A stretch of 64,000 bases of DNA from Streptomyces sp. NA02950. GTDB taxonomy: Bacteria > Actinomycetota > Actinomycetes > Streptomycetales > Streptomycetaceae. The translations under genes were made by a program, and so were the position numbers. The stretch's first letter is position 1, and each line of letters begins with the position of its first letter. Location of the stretch: positions 5,639,001 to 5,703,000 of the forward strand of contig NZ_CP054916.1 of assembly GCF_013364155.1 (NCBI RefSeq), given 5' to 3'. Below, piece by piece: positions 19,068 through 28,699 of the stretch. Under the pieces are notes generated by a model. It was given only the letters and a program-made list of their open reading frames with translations. It was not told the DNA's origin and ran no database searches.

Positions 19068-20461
19068 GTACGCAACGAAGAGTGGGTGCGGCAGCCGTCG
19101 CGCTGGTGCTCGGCGGTGCGGGCGTGCTGATCGGCGCGGGCACCGCACAGGGCGCCGAGGTCTCGTACAAGACCGAGTGTCTGCCGCCGCCGATCTCCGG
19201 AATGCCGCCGGTGCAGGGCACCACGACGGTGGACGTACAGGCCCCGGCCACGGCCAAGGTGGGCGACGAGGTCGAGGTGGTGTGGAAGACGGTGCGGGCC
19301 GCCTCCAAGAACCCGCCCATCCTCGATCTGGAGAAGGACACCGTGAAGCCCACCGGCACCATCACGGTGGGTGGGGCGCAGACCGGAGACCTGGTGATGG
19401 AGGGGGCGCGGGAGAACCCGCCGATCCCGAAGGACAGCCCGATGAAGCTGTCCGACATGAAGGCCAAGCTGAAACTGACCAAGGCGGGGGAGGTGACGCT
19501 GACGCCCGGCGCGTACAACATCAACGTCAGCAAGCCGATCTCCACGGACACCAAGTGCTCGGCGAAGGAGACGGTCAAGGCCGCCGCCACCATCAAGGTG
19601 ACCGACGGCGGCGGCACCACGACGGGCGGTACGACCACCGGCGGTACGACCACCGGCGGTACGACCACGGGGGGTACGACCACCGGCGGTACGACCACGG
19701 GGGGTACGACCACCGGCGGTACGACGACGGGCGGGACCACCACCGGCGGCTCCACGACCGGTGGTTCGACGACCGGCGGCGGTGGCGGGGGCGGTGACAC
19801 CCGGACCGGTCAGCAGGTGAACGTCGACTACCGCTGCAAGACCCCCATCGGCGACAAGGAAGCCACCTCCCCGGTCCAGATCAACGCGACCAGGAAGGGC
19901 GGCGATTTCGATCTCACCGTGAAGTTCGGGAAGTCCGTGATGGACAGCCCGGCCGACATCCCCGCCGACTCCGTCAAGCCCTCCATGGCCGTGAAGGTCG
20001 GCGGCGCCGACAAGGGCACGGTCGCCGTGGCCGGCCCGACCAACAAGGGGCCCATCAAGTCCGGTGAACCGATCGAGATCCCGGACCTCACCGGCACCTA
20101 CACACCGGGCGCGAGCGGCAAGGCGACGCTCACTCCCGGTGTGCTGACGGTCAAGGCGCTCGGTACGACCACCACCTGCACCCCGGCCAAGGACCCCGGC
20201 GCCTCGCTGGAGCTGGACACCACCGCCCAGCCCGGCGGCACGTCCGGTGGCACCTCCGGCGGTTCCGGCGGCACTTCGGGCGGCACCTCCGGCGGCACCG
20301 GCGGCAGTTCGTCCGGCGGCACCGGCGGCGGACTGGCCGAGACCGGCGCGAGCGACCACGGCGGGCTGAAGGCGCTCGCCCTGATCGCCGGTACCTCGGT
20401 CCTGCTCGGCGGTGCGGTCTTCACCCTCACCCCGTGGCGCAAGCTGCGCGGCACCCGCTGA
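19064..20461 (+). CDS. Cell-wall anchored two-domain surface protein with LAETG signal and Thr-Gly repeat linker
   Basis: A 465-residue protein from GTG 19064 (GTGA overlap with the previous stop; AAAGGA ribosome site). A signal peptide ends at AQGAE. A first beta domain of about 145 residues (SYKTECLPPP to KCSAKETVK) is followed by a linker of about 60 residues made of TTTGG repeats. Next is a second domain, VNVDYRCKTPIGDK to KALGTTTTCTP, closely related to that of the protein encoded at 16059-16835. A Gly/Ser/Thr linker leads to LAETG, a hydrophobic helix and a basic tail. LAETG is a known Streptomyces class E sortase signal. The two-headed design suggests a wall-spanning adhesin or scaffold; that is inference. 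Confidence 0.83.
   Translation: MSTQRRVGAAAVALVLGGAGVLIGAGTAQGAEVSYKTECLPPPISGMPPVQGTTTVDVQAPATAKVGDEVEVVWKTVRAASKNPPILDLEKDTVKPTGTITVGGAQTGDLVMEGARENPPIPKDSPMKLSDMKAKLKLTKAGEVTLTPGAYNINVSKPISTDTKCSAKETVKAAATIKVTDGGGTTTGGTTTGGTTTGGTTTGGTTTGGTTTGGTTTGGTTTGGTTTGGSTTGGSTTGGGGGGGDTRTGQQVNVDYRCKTPIGDKEATSPVQINATRKGGDFDLTVKFGKSVMDSPADIPADSVKPSMAVKVGGADKGTVAVAGPTNKGPIKSGEPIEIPDLTGTYTPGASGKATLTPGVLTVKALGTTTTCTPAKDPGASLELDTTAQPGGTSGGTSGGSGGTSGGTSGGTGGSSSGGTGGGLAETGASDHGGLKALALIAGTSVLLGGAVFTLTPWRKLRGTR
19613..19790 (+). repeat. 15-bp tandem repeats coding (TTTGG)n linker
   Basis: About eleven imperfect copies of GGCGGTACGACCACC-like units inside the 19064 gene. They encode a flexible Thr-Gly spacer and are a likely place for copy-number change. 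Confidence 0.85.
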
Positions 20462-20518
20462 CCGGATCGGCTGACCGGATCCCGGGAACGGACCACGGGA
20501 ACCGACCACGGGAACGGA

Positions 20519-20540
20519 TGAGGGGCCGTGTACGGCCTCA
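20519..20540. terminator. Hairpin between convergent genes
   Basis: TGAGGGGCCGTGTACGGCCTCA forms an imperfect stem with a TGTA loop. It sits between the surface operon and the convergent POT transporter remnant, overlapping the latter's stop. Confidence 0.5.
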
Positions 20541-21166
20541 GCGCACGTCGGCCATGAGAGCCACGATCTTCCTGCGGTACATGGAGACCGCGAATCCGGC
20601 CAGCGCCGCGAGGCTCGCCTCCAGCGCGATGACACCCGTACCGCTCAGGTCGACCCCCGCGATGGACAGCAGGCCCGTGGTGCAGTCACCGGCGGTCACG
20701 GCGAGGAACCACACGCCCATCATCTGACTCGCGTACTTCGCCGGAGCCATCTTGGTGGTCACCGACAGACCGACCGGGGACAGACACAGCTCACCCATCG
20801 TCTGGATCATGTAGATCGACACCAGCCACATCGGGCTGACCGTGCTGCCGTCCGACGCCATCGCCATCGGCACCACGAAGACGAAGAAGGACGCGCCTAT
20901 CAGGACCAGGGCCATCGAGAACTTCACCGTGGTGTTGGGCTCCCGTTCGCGCCGGGCCAGCCACAGCCACAGCCACGCGAAGACCGGGGCGAGCGCCATC
21001 ACCCACAGCGGGTTCACCGACTGGAACCACGAGGACGGGAAGTGCGCGCCGAAGATGTTGTCGGCGGTCTTGGTCTCGGCGAAGGCGGACATCGTGGAGC
21101 CGCCCTATCGTCACCGCTCGCAGGGGTTGCCTGCGCGGTGGCGCCCTTCGTGAGGCTGGACGCCAT
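20538..21166 (-). pseudogene. POT-family peptide transporter with large internal deletion
   Basis: The intact C-terminal 180 residues are those of proton-dependent oligopeptide transporters: the segment from SAFAETKTADNIFG through SVNPLWVMALAPVFAWLWLWL, then ELCLSPVGLSVTTKMAP and a final helix pair. Normal family length is about 450-500 residues. About 20 N-terminal residues survive in another frame starting at ATG 21166 (MASSLTKGATAQ). The join lies near 21090-21110, so about 300 residues with the first nine or so helices are gone. The internal ATG could still be translated but such a fragment cannot transport. The gene is dead by simple internal deletion. Confidence 0.82.
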
Positions 21167-21440
21167 GGGGGGTTTCCTTGTGTGGTCAGGTGGCGCTCGT
21201 GTGGTTGGTTCGGTCGCCTTGTCCGGCTCCGGACACGACAGAGACCTTCGGCGGCGTGTAGTGGCCAAAGGTCCCGAGAGGAGCTACAGACAAATGTTCA
21301 CTTTACACACGCCTGTCCCGCCCTCCGGAGGCGATGAGATATAGCTCACGGAGGGAGCGCACAAGCGCACAACCATATGAGCCCCGGCCGTGGTCCCGTG
21401 CGCGCCCCGTGCTCCGACCTCGGCGGACTACCATCACCCC

Positions 21441-22121
21441 ATGACCCGAGTACTGCTCGCCGAGGATGACGCATCCATCTCGGAGCCGCTCGCTCGCGCC
21501 CTGCGCCGTGAGGGGTACGAGGTCGAGGTGCGGGAGGACGGACCCACCGCGCTCGACGCCGGGCTGCAAGGGGGCGTCGACCTGATCGTCCTCGATCTCG
21601 GCCTGCCGGGGATGGACGGTCTCGAGGTCTGCCGCCGTCTGCGCACCGAGGGCCATGGCTTCCCGGTACTGGTGCTCACCGCCCGCGCGGACGAGGTGGA
21701 CACGGTGGTCGGGCTGGACGCGGGCGCCGACGACTATGTGACCAAGCCCTTCCGTCTCGCCGAGCTGCTCGCCCGGGTGCGGGCGCTGCTGCGGCGCGGC
21801 GCGGTCGAGACCCAGGCCCAGCAGCCCTCCACCCACGGGGTGCGGATCGACGTGGAGTCGCACCGCGCCTGGATGGGCGACGAGGAGCTCCAGCTCACGG
21901 CCAAGGAGTTCGACCTGCTGCGCGTCCTGGTCCGGGACGCGGGCCGGGTCGTCACCCGCGACCAGCTGATGCGCGAGGTGTGGGACACCACATGGTGGTC
22001 CTCGACCAAGACCCTCGACATGCACATCTCCTGGCTGCGCAAGAAGCTCGGGGACGACGCCGGCAACCCCCGCTATATCGCCACCGTCCGGGGTGTCGGA
22101 TTCCGTTTCGAGAAGAGCTGA
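21441..22121 (+). CDS. OmpR/PhoB-family response regulator
   Basis: A 226-residue protein from ATG 21441. The receiver domain has acidic residues in LLAEDDASI, the phospho-acceptor Asp in LIVLDLGLPGMDG and the conserved Lys in YVTKPF. A winged-helix DNA-binding domain (LTAKEFDLLRVLVRDAG, TLDMHISWLRKKLGDD, IATVRGVGFRF) completes it. It is followed 22 bp later by its sensor kinase gene. Its targets are unknown; the regulated genes need not be adjacent. Confidence 0.93.
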   Translation: MTRVLLAEDDASISEPLARALRREGYEVEVREDGPTALDAGLQGGVDLIVLDLGLPGMDGLEVCRRLRTEGHGFPVLVLTARADEVDTVVGLDAGADDYVTKPFRLAELLARVRALLRRGAVETQAQQPSTHGVRIDVESHRAWMGDEELQLTAKEFDLLRVLVRDAGRVVTRDQLMREVWDTTWWSSTKTLDMHISWLRKKLGDDAGNPRYIATVRGVGFRFEKS

Positions 22122-22143
22122 CGGTGGCTGAGACGGTAGGACC

Positions 22144-23394
22144 GTGCGCCGTCGCCTGATCAACTCCACACTCGCCGTGGTGCTCGTGGTCATCGCGGTC
22201 TTCGGGCTGTCGCTGGTCGTCGTGGAGACGCGGACCATCGAGAACAGCGCCCAGGAGAGCGTGAGATCCGACGCGGTGCGGCTGGTGAGCATCGTCGACA
22301 GCAGGCTGCTGGGCGGTGAGGGTGTCACCGCCAGGGTGCTGCGCGAACAGATCGAGCCCGGCCGCTACGCCGTCATCAGGATCCCCGACCACCCCACGGT
22401 GGAGATCGGCAAGCGGCCCGGCGGCAGTGTGATCTCCTCCGAGGAGAAGGGTGAGCAGGGCGAAGTGGTGCGGGTCGAGGCGTCCCGCTCCACGGTGAGC
22501 CGGGAGATCGGCCGCACCATGCTGATCATCCTGGCGGTGGCGCTGCTCGCGGTGCTCGCCGCCGTCCTCCTCGCCGTACGGCAGGCGCGACGGCTCTCCG
22601 CCCCGCTCACCGATCTCGCCGAGACCGCCGAGCGGCTGGGCTCGGGCGACCCGCGGCCGCGCCACCGCCGCTACGGGGTGCCGGAGCTGGACCGGGTCGC
22701 CGATGTGCTGGACTCCAGCGCCGAGCGCATCGCCCGGATGCTCACCGCCGAGCGGCGGCTGGCCGCCGACGCCTCGCACCAGCTGCGGACCCCGCTGACC
22801 GCGCTGTCCATGCGGCTGGAGGAGATCACGCTCACCGACGACCCGGAGACGGTCAAGGAGGAGGCCACCATCGCGCTGGGCCAGGTCGAGCGGCTCACCG
22901 ATGTGGTGCAGCGGCTGCTGACCAACTCCCGTGATCCGCGCAGCGGCTCCGCGGTCGCCTTCGACCTCGACGAGGTGGTCAAGCAGCAGATCGAGGAGTG
23001 GCGCCCGGCCTCCCGCAGTGAGGGGCGCGCCATCGTGCGTTCGGGCAAGAAGGGGCTGCGGGCGGTCGGCACCCCGGGCGCGGTCGCCCAGGTGCTGGCC
23101 ACCCTGATCGAGAACTCACTGATGCACGGGGACGGCACGGTCGCGCTGCGCACCCGGGTCACCGGCAACCAGGCGGTGGTCGAGGTCTCCGACGAGGGTC
23201 CGGGCGTCTCGCCCGACCTCGGCGCGCGGGTCTTCGAGCGGACCGTCAGCGGACGCAACTCCACCGGGCTCGGGCTCGCGGTCGCCCGCGATCTGGCGGA
23301 GGCCGACGGCGGACGGCTGGAGCTGCTGCAACAGCATCCGCCGGTCTTCGCGCTCTTCCTCAGCCGCGAGGCCGAGGGGCAGGGCGGCTCCTGA
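22144..23394 (+). CDS. Membrane sensor histidine kinase
   Basis: A 416-residue protein from GTG 22144. Membrane helix 1 is at residues about 8-25 (TLAVVLVVIAVFGLSLVVV), followed by a short extracytoplasmic sensor of about 100 residues and helix 2 (MLIILAVALLAVLAAVLLAV). A HAMP linker, the H box with phospho-accepting His (DASHQLRTPLTAL), the N box (IENSLMHGD), and the G box (VSDEGPGVSPDLGARVFER, GLGLAVARDLAEADGG) follow. It forms a two-component pair with the preceding regulator. The small sensor suggests detection of a membrane or envelope signal rather than a large ligand. Confidence 0.93.
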   Translation: MRRRLINSTLAVVLVVIAVFGLSLVVVETRTIENSAQESVRSDAVRLVSIVDSRLLGGEGVTARVLREQIEPGRYAVIRIPDHPTVEIGKRPGGSVISSEEKGEQGEVVRVEASRSTVSREIGRTMLIILAVALLAVLAAVLLAVRQARRLSAPLTDLAETAERLGSGDPRPRHRRYGVPELDRVADVLDSSAERIARMLTAERRLAADASHQLRTPLTALSMRLEEITLTDDPETVKEEATIALGQVERLTDVVQRLLTNSRDPRSGSAVAFDLDEVVKQQIEEWRPASRSEGRAIVRSGKKGLRAVGTPGAVAQVLATLIENSLMHGDGTVALRTRVTGNQAVVEVSDEGPGVSPDLGARVFERTVSGRNSTGLGLAVARDLAEADGGRLELLQQHPPVFALFLSREAEGQGGS

Positions 23395-23463
23395 CCGGCC
23401 GGTCAGCGCCGCTCCGGGCCGCGTGCGGACCGGCTGCCCCCGGACCGGCTGCTCCCGGGCGCG

Positions 23464-23991
23464 CTACTTCCGGATCGGCTGCTTACGGGTGGGCTGGGCG
23501 GGCGGTGCGTCGGAGAGAAAGGATTCCGCCCGCACCACGGCCTCCCGGGCGGGCAGTGTCCGGAACACCCAGGTCCGGTAGGACCAGAAGCGGAAGAGGG
23601 TGGCCACTCCGATGCCGAGGAACTTGAACGCATTGCTCTGGAGCTGGCTGTCCCAGCCGAAGCCGTACGTGGCCGTGTAGAGCACACCGTTCTCGATGAT
23701 CAGGCCGATCGCGCTGAACAGCAGAAAGAGGCTGAGCTCCTTGGTACGTCCCTGCTTGTCCCGGTCCCGGTAGGTGAAGTACCGGTAGCCCAGGTAGTTG
23801 AAGCAGGTCGCGACCACCGTGGCCACGATGGACGCCCGCACCACCGGCAGCTCGGTGAACTCCCGGACCACGTTGAAGACCGCGAGATTGACGAAGACGC
23901 CGGCACCGCCGACCACCCCGAACTTCGCGATCTCGCGGGCGAGTTGCCCCACCTGGGCACGCAGCCCGCCGAGTGTGCGCCGTTCACTCAT
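23464..23991 (-). CDS. GtrA-family membrane protein
   Basis: A 175-residue protein with four predicted membrane helices, the GtrA fold: FGVVGGAGVFVNLAVFNVV, IVATVVATCFNYLGYRYFTY, LFLLFSAIGLIIENGVLY and a fourth near the C-terminus (FLGIGVATLFRFWSYRTWVF). GtrA proteins move or flip lipid-linked sugars for cell-surface polysaccharides. It is divergent from purK and convergent with the histidine kinase gene. Confidence 0.9.
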   Translation of the reverse strand: MSERRTLGGLRAQVGQLAREIAKFGVVGGAGVFVNLAVFNVVREFTELPVVRASIVATVVATCFNYLGYRYFTYRDRDKQGRTKELSLFLLFSAIGLIIENGVLYTATYGFGWDSQLQSNAFKFLGIGVATLFRFWSYRTWVFRTLPAREAVVRAESFLSDAPPAQPTRKQPIRK

Positions 23992-24147
23992 GGTGATCGT
24001 TCAGCCCCGTCCGTCGGCATTCATCATCGGGCCCATGCTAACCAGCGGCCCGCCCGCCCGCCCGCAAGGCGCAGTCTTGGCGCAAACCCGGAATTCTGGA
24101 TGATCCTCCAATGAGGGTCGGAGGTGGCCGACGGAGGAAGTTACCCT

Positions 24148-25293
24148 GTGAGGGTGACATTCCCGGTAGTCGGCATGGTCGGCGGCGGCCAGCTCGCCCG
24201 TATGACCCATGAGGCGGGCATCCCCCTCGGTATCAGGTTCAAGCTGCTCAGTGACACCCCCCAGGACTCGGCGGCCCAGGTGGTCAGCGATGTGGTCATC
24301 GGTGACTACCGCGACCTCGCGACCCTTCGTGCGTTCGCACAAGGCTGTGATGTGGTCACCTTCGATCACGAGCATGTCCCCGCGGAGCATCTGCGGGCCC
24401 TCGAGGCGGACGGCGTGATCATCCGCCCCGGGGTCGAGGCCCTGCTGCACGCCCAGGACAAGGGCGTGATGCGGGAGCGGCTGCGCGCGGCCGGGGTGCC
24501 CTGCCCCCGCCATCGCATCGTGACGGATCCCACGGACGTGGCGCGGTTCGCCGAGGAGGGCGACGGCTTCCCCGTCGTCCTCAAGACGGTGCGCGGCGGC
24601 TACGACGGCAAGGGCGTGTGGGTGGTCCGCGACGCGGAGCAGGCGGCCGATCCGTTCCGCGCCGGGGTGCCCGTCCTCGCCGAGGAGATGGTCGACTTCA
24701 GCCGTGAGCTGGCGGCCAATGTGGTGCGCTCCCCGCACGGCCAGGCCGTGGCCTACCCCGTGGTGGAGTCCATCCAGGTCGACGGGGTGTGCGACACGGT
24801 GATCGCCCCCGCCCCCGGGCTGTCCGGGGAGCTGTCCGCCCAGGCCCAGGAGCTGGCCCTGCGGATCGCGTCCGAGCTGGGTGTCGTCGGGCATCTGGCG
24901 GTGGAGCTCTTCGAGACCCGGGACGGGCGGCTGCTGGTCAACGAGCTGGCGATGCGCCCGCACAACTCCGGCCACTGGACCCAGGACGGCGCCGTCACCT
25001 CGCAGTTCGCCAACCATGTGCGCGCCGTGCTCGATCTGCCGCTGGGCGATCCGCGCCCGCGCGCGACATGGACCGTGATGACCAATGTCCTCGGCGGTGA
25101 CTTCCCCGACATGTACGGGGCGTACCTCCATTGCATGGCGCGCGATCCAGGGCTGAAGATCCATATGTACGGCAAGGACGTGAAGCCCGGACGCAAGGTC
25201 GGTCACGTCAACACCTATGGCGACGATCTGGCCGATGTGCGTGAACGCGGCCGCCACGCCGCCGACTACCTCAGAGGGACCATCACCGAATGA
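24148..25293 (+). CDS. purK: N5-carboxyaminoimidazole ribonucleotide synthase
   Basis: A 381-residue ATP-grasp enzyme of purine biosynthesis. It makes N5-CAIR from AIR, ATP and bicarbonate. The GTG at 24148 after GGAGGAAG is chosen over an in-frame codon at 24124 because it has the ribosome site and gives the usual [13 protein letters not shown] start. ATP-grasp features are [20 protein letters not shown], the EE pair in [13 protein letters not shown], and [18 protein letters not shown]. It overlaps purE by four bases (ATGA). Confidence 0.96.
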   Translation: MRVTFPVVGMVGGGQLARMTHEAGIPLGIRFKLLSDTPQDSAAQVVSDVVIGDYRDLATLRAFAQGCDVVTFDHEHVPAEHLRALEADGVIIRPGVEALLHAQDKGVMRERLRAAGVPCPRHRIVTDPTDVARFAEEGDGFPVVLKTVRGGYDGKGVWVVRDAEQAADPFRAGVPVLAEEMVDFSRELAANVVRSPHGQAVAYPVVESIQVDGVCDTVIAPAPGLSGELSAQAQELALRIASELGVVGHLAVELFETRDGRLLVNELAMRPHNSGHWTQDGAVTSQFANHVRAVLDLPLGDPRPRATWTVMTNVLGGDFPDMYGAYLHCMARDPGLKIHMYGKDVKPGRKVGHVNTYGDDLADVRERGRHAADYLRGTITE

Positions 25294-25814
25294 GCGCTCC
25301 TGCGATCGGCATCGTCATGGGGTCGGACTCCGACTGGCCCGTCATGGAAGAGGCGGCCAAGGCCCTCGACGAGTTCGAGATCCCCTACGAGGTGGATGTG
25401 GTCTCCGCCCACCGGATGCCGCACGAGATGGTCTCCTACGGGGAGAACGCGGCACCCCGCGGCCTCAAGGCGATCATCGCGGGCGCGGGCGGCGCCGCCC
25501 ATCTGCCGGGCATGCTCGCCTCGGTCACCCCGCTTCCGGTGATCGGTGTCCCGGTGCCGCTGAAGTACCTGGACGGGATGGACTCGCTGCTCTCGATCGT
25601 GCAGATGCCGGCCGGGGTGCCGGTGGCCACGGTCTCGGTCGGCGGCGCCCGTAACGCCGGGCTGCTGGCCGTCCGGATCCTGGCCGCCCACGACGCCGAG
25701 CTCCAGGCCCGGATGCGGGAGTTCCAGGAGGAGCTGAACAAGCAGGCCACGGAGAAGGGCAAGCGGCTGCGGGCCAAGGTGAACGGGGCGGGCGCCTTCG
25801 GCTTCGGCAAGTGA
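25290..25814 (+). CDS. purE: N5-CAIR mutase
   Basis: A 174-residue class I PurE, which moves the carboxyl group of N5-CAIR to carbon 4. Signatures are [24 protein letters not shown] (with the catalytic His), [13 protein letters not shown] and [30 protein letters not shown]. It is the second gene of the purK-purE operon. Confidence 0.97.
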   Translation: MSAPAIGIVMGSDSDWPVMEEAAKALDEFEIPYEVDVVSAHRMPHEMVSYGENAAPRGLKAIIAGAGGAAHLPGMLASVTPLPVIGVPVPLKYLDGMDSLLSIVQMPAGVPVATVSVGGARNAGLLAVRILAAHDAELQARMREFQEELNKQATEKGKRLRAKVNGAGAFGFGK

Positions 25815-25937
25815 GCATCCGCCGATGAGCCGCTGATCGGCCGCTGATCAAACACCGCTCAGCGGCCGATCAGGAGCCATACGGCAATCAATCTGATGGG
25901 GCGTGACTTCGGTCATTCAACATTGCAAGATGTGACG

Positions 25938-27137
25938 ATGACCGATCGTCTCGCGCAAGCCCGTGAACTGCTGACCACCCACCCCGTGGTCGACGGCCAC
26001 AACGACCTTCCGTGGGCCCTGCGTGAGCAGGTCCGCTACGACCTCGACCGGCGCGACATCGCCGCCGATCTGAGCGCCCACACCCACACCGACCTCCCGC
26101 GGCTGCGCGCGGGAGGCGTCGGCGCCCAGTTCTGGTCGGTCTACGTCCGCTCCGACTTCAGCGGGGACACCGCCGTCAGCGCCACCCTCGAACAGATCGA
26201 TGTGGTCCGCCGCTTCACCGCGGCCCACCCTGACCAGCTGCGCCCGGCGCTCACCGCCGACGACGTGGAAGCCGCACGGGCCGAGGGCCGGATCGCCTCC
26301 CTCATGGGAGCCGAGGGCGGCCACAGCATCAACTGCTCCCTGGCCACCCTGCGCGCCCTGTACGACCTCGGGGTGCGCTACCTGACGCTCACCCACAACG
26401 ACAACGTCCCCTGGGCGGACTCGGCCACCGACGAGCCGCGCGCCAACGGCCTCACCCGCTTCGGCGAGGAGGTCGTCCGGGAGATGAACCGGCTCGGCAT
26501 GCTCGTCGACCTCTCCCATGTCTCGGCCGACACCATGCGCGACGCGCTCCGGGTCACCGAGGCCCCCGTGGTCTTCTCGCACTCCTCCGCCCGCGCAGTC
26601 TGCGACCATCCGCGCAACATCCCCGACGACGTGCTGGAGCTGCTGCCCGGCAACGGCGGGGTGGCGATGGTCACCTTCGTGCCCAAGTTCGTGCTGCCGG
26701 AGGCGGTCGCCTGGACCCAGGCGGCGGACGAGAACATGCGCGCCCACGGACTGCATCCGCTGGAGATGTCGGAGGCCGGAATAGCGGTCCACCGCGCCTT
26801 CGAGGAGGCCAATCCGCGCCCGAGGGCCACCGCGGCCACCGTCGCCGACCATCTGGACCATATGCGCGAGCTGGCGGGCATCGACCACATCGGCATCGGC
26901 GGCGACTTCGACGGCACCGCCTTCACCCCCGACGACCTCGCGGATGTCGCGGGCTATCCGAACCTCATCGCCGAACTGCTGGACCGCCGCTGGTCACCGG
27001 CCGACCTCGCCAAGCTGACCTGGCAGAACGCGGTCCGTACGCTGCGCTCGGCGGAGGACGTGGCGCGCGGGCTGCGGGAGTCCCGGGGCCCGTCGGTGGC
27101 CACGATCGAGCAGCTGGACGGCGTCGCGGCCCGATAG
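25938..27137 (+). CDS. Membrane dipeptidase family (M19, renal dipeptidase-like)
   Basis: A 399-residue zinc enzyme from ATG 25938; an earlier in-frame ATG at 25896 adds 14 residues with no ribosome site. Zinc-binding motifs are [13 protein letters not shown] (HxD), the bridging Glu in [46 protein letters not shown] and the C-terminal [10 protein letters not shown]. The family cleaves dipeptides, including those with D-residues. No signal peptide, so it is probably cytosolic. It is transcribed alone and ends at a strong hairpin. Confidence 0.93.
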   Translation: MTDRLAQARELLTTHPVVDGHNDLPWALREQVRYDLDRRDIAADLSAHTHTDLPRLRAGGVGAQFWSVYVRSDFSGDTAVSATLEQIDVVRRFTAAHPDQLRPALTADDVEAARAEGRIASLMGAEGGHSINCSLATLRALYDLGVRYLTLTHNDNVPWADSATDEPRANGLTRFGEEVVREMNRLGMLVDLSHVSADTMRDALRVTEAPVVFSHSSARAVCDHPRNIPDDVLELLPGNGGVAMVTFVPKFVLPEAVAWTQAADENMRAHGLHPLEMSEAGIAVHRAFEEANPRPRATAATVADHLDHMRELAGIDHIGIGGDFDGTAFTPDDLADVAGYPNLIAELLDRRWSPADLAKLTWQNAVRTLRSAEDVARGLRESRGPSVATIEQLDGVAAR

Positions 27138-27138
27138 C

Positions 27139-27178
27139 CGGACGGCGCCGCCGGGATCGAACCCGGCGGCGCCGTCCG
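27139..27178. terminator. Perfect 17-bp hairpin terminator
   Basis: CGGACGGCGCCGCCGGG at 27139-27155 pairs perfectly with its complement at 27162-27178 around ATCGAA. It separates the convergent dipeptidase and UDP-glucose dehydrogenase genes. Confidence 0.85.
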
Positions 27179-27191
27179 CGCGTTCAGCAGG

Positions 27192-28532
27192 TCAGGCCAG
27201 GGGGCGGCCGAGTGCCCGGTAGTGCCAGCCCGCCTCGCGCCAGCGGTCCGGGTCCAGGGCGTTGCGCCCGTCCAGGACGCGGCGCTCGGCGACCACCTCG
27301 CCGAGCCCGGCCGGGTCCAGCTCACGGAACTCGCGCCACTCGGTGAGGTGCAGCACCGCATGGGCGCCGCGCGCCGCCTCCAGCGCGCTGGGCGCGTAGG
27401 CCAGGGTCGGGAAGAGGGCGCGGGCGTTGTCCATGCCCTTGGGGTCGAAGACGGTGACCTGGGCGCCCTGGAGCTGTATCTGCCCGGCGACGTTGAGTGC
27501 GGGGGAGTCCCGTACGTCGTCCGAGTCCGGCTTGAAGGTCGCGCCCAGCACCGCCACCCGCTTGCCCAGGAAGCTGCCGCCGATGGCCTCGCGGGCCAGC
27601 TCGACCATATGGCCGCGGCGCCGCATGTTGATCGAGTCCACCTCGCGCAGGAAGGTGAGCGCCTGGTCCGCGCCCAGCTCACCGGCGCGGGCCATGAACG
27701 CCCGGATGTCCTTGGGCAGACAGCCGCCGCCGAAGCCGATCCCGGCACGCAGGAACTTCTTTCCGATGCGCTCGTCATGGCCGATGGCCTCGGCCAGCTT
27801 CACCACATCGCCGCCCGCGGCCTCGCAGACCTCGGCCATGGCGTTGATGAAGGAGATCTTGGTGGCGAGGAAGGAGTTCGCCGAGGTCTTCACCAGCTCG
27901 GCGGTCGGGTAGTCGGTGACCACGAACGGCGAGCCCTCGGCGATGGGTGTGGCGTACACCTCGCGCAGCTGCTTCTCGGCCCGTTCGCTGGTGACGCCGA
28001 CCACGATCCGGTCCGGGTGCAGGGTGTCCTGGACGGCGAAGCCCTCGCGCAGGAACTCCGGGTTCCAGGCCAGCTCGGCGTCGCCGCCGACCGGGGCCAG
28101 CTCCGCCAGCCGGGCCGCCAGCCGGTCCGCGCTGCCCACCGGCACCGTGGACTTGCCGACGACCAGCGCCGGACGGTGCAGATGCGGGGCGAGCGACTCC
28201 ACCGCGGAGTCGACGTAACTCATGTCACAGGCGTACTCACCGTGCTTCTGCGGGGTGTTCACACAGATGAAGTGGACATCACCGAACTCACCCGCCTCCT
28301 CGTAGGAGCTGGTGAAGCGCAGCCGCCCGGTCGCGCCCCCGATGCCCGCGACATGGCGCCGCAGCAGCTCCTCCAGGCCCGGTTCGTACATCGGCACCGT
28401 GCCCGCCGAGAGCATCGCGATCTTCTCGGGGACGATGTCAAGACCCAGCACCTCGAACCCCAGCTCGGCCATGGCCGCGGCGTGCGTGGCGCCGAGATAG
28501 CCGGTGCCGATCACTGTGATCTTGGGGGGCAT
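27192..28532 (-). CDS. UDP-glucose/GDP-mannose 6-dehydrogenase
   Basis: A 446-residue enzyme from ATG 28532. It oxidises UDP-glucose to UDP-glucuronate with two NAD+. It has the N-terminal Rossmann loop VIGTGYLGATHAAAMAELG, then STVPVGSADRLA, AWNPEFLREGFAVQD, PTAELVKTSANSFLATKISF, the catalytic Cys in GIGFGGGCLPKDIRAF, and GATFKPDSDDVRDSPAL. UDP-glucuronate feeds surface polysaccharides; the nearby GtrA and LCP genes fit that theme. It is divergent from the acyl-CoA dehydrogenase gene. Confidence 0.94.
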   Translation of the reverse strand: MPPKITVIGTGYLGATHAAAMAELGFEVLGLDIVPEKIAMLSAGTVPMYEPGLEELLRRHVAGIGGATGRLRFTSSYEEAGEFGDVHFICVNTPQKHGEYACDMSYVDSAVESLAPHLHRPALVVGKSTVPVGSADRLAARLAELAPVGGDAELAWNPEFLREGFAVQDTLHPDRIVVGVTSERAEKQLREVYATPIAEGSPFVVTDYPTAELVKTSANSFLATKISFINAMAEVCEAAGGDVVKLAEAIGHDERIGKKFLRAGIGFGGGCLPKDIRAFMARAGELGADQALTFLREVDSINMRRRGHMVELAREAIGGSFLGKRVAVLGATFKPDSDDVRDSPALNVAGQIQLQGAQVTVFDPKGMDNARALFPTLAYAPSALEAARGAHAVLHLTEWREFRELDPAGLGEVVAERRVLDGRNALDPDRWREAGWHYRALGRPLA

Positions 28533-28699
28533 TGGGAAGCTCCAGAGCGGTCGGTCGCAGATGCGGTGACTGAGCATAGTCGGGCAGCGGACCAGGTCCG
28601 AGTCACGTCTGTCGGCTACCTCACGTATACCTCTCGCGGTGGCGCCCCTAGAATTCAGTTACTTAACGGTAGTTAGCGCACTCAGGGGAGTGGAAGACC

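Noticed and set aside
19613..19790. Possible CRISPR-like repeats
   Set aside because: The 15-bp units are contiguous, in frame and code for a Thr-Gly linker inside a surface protein; no spacers.
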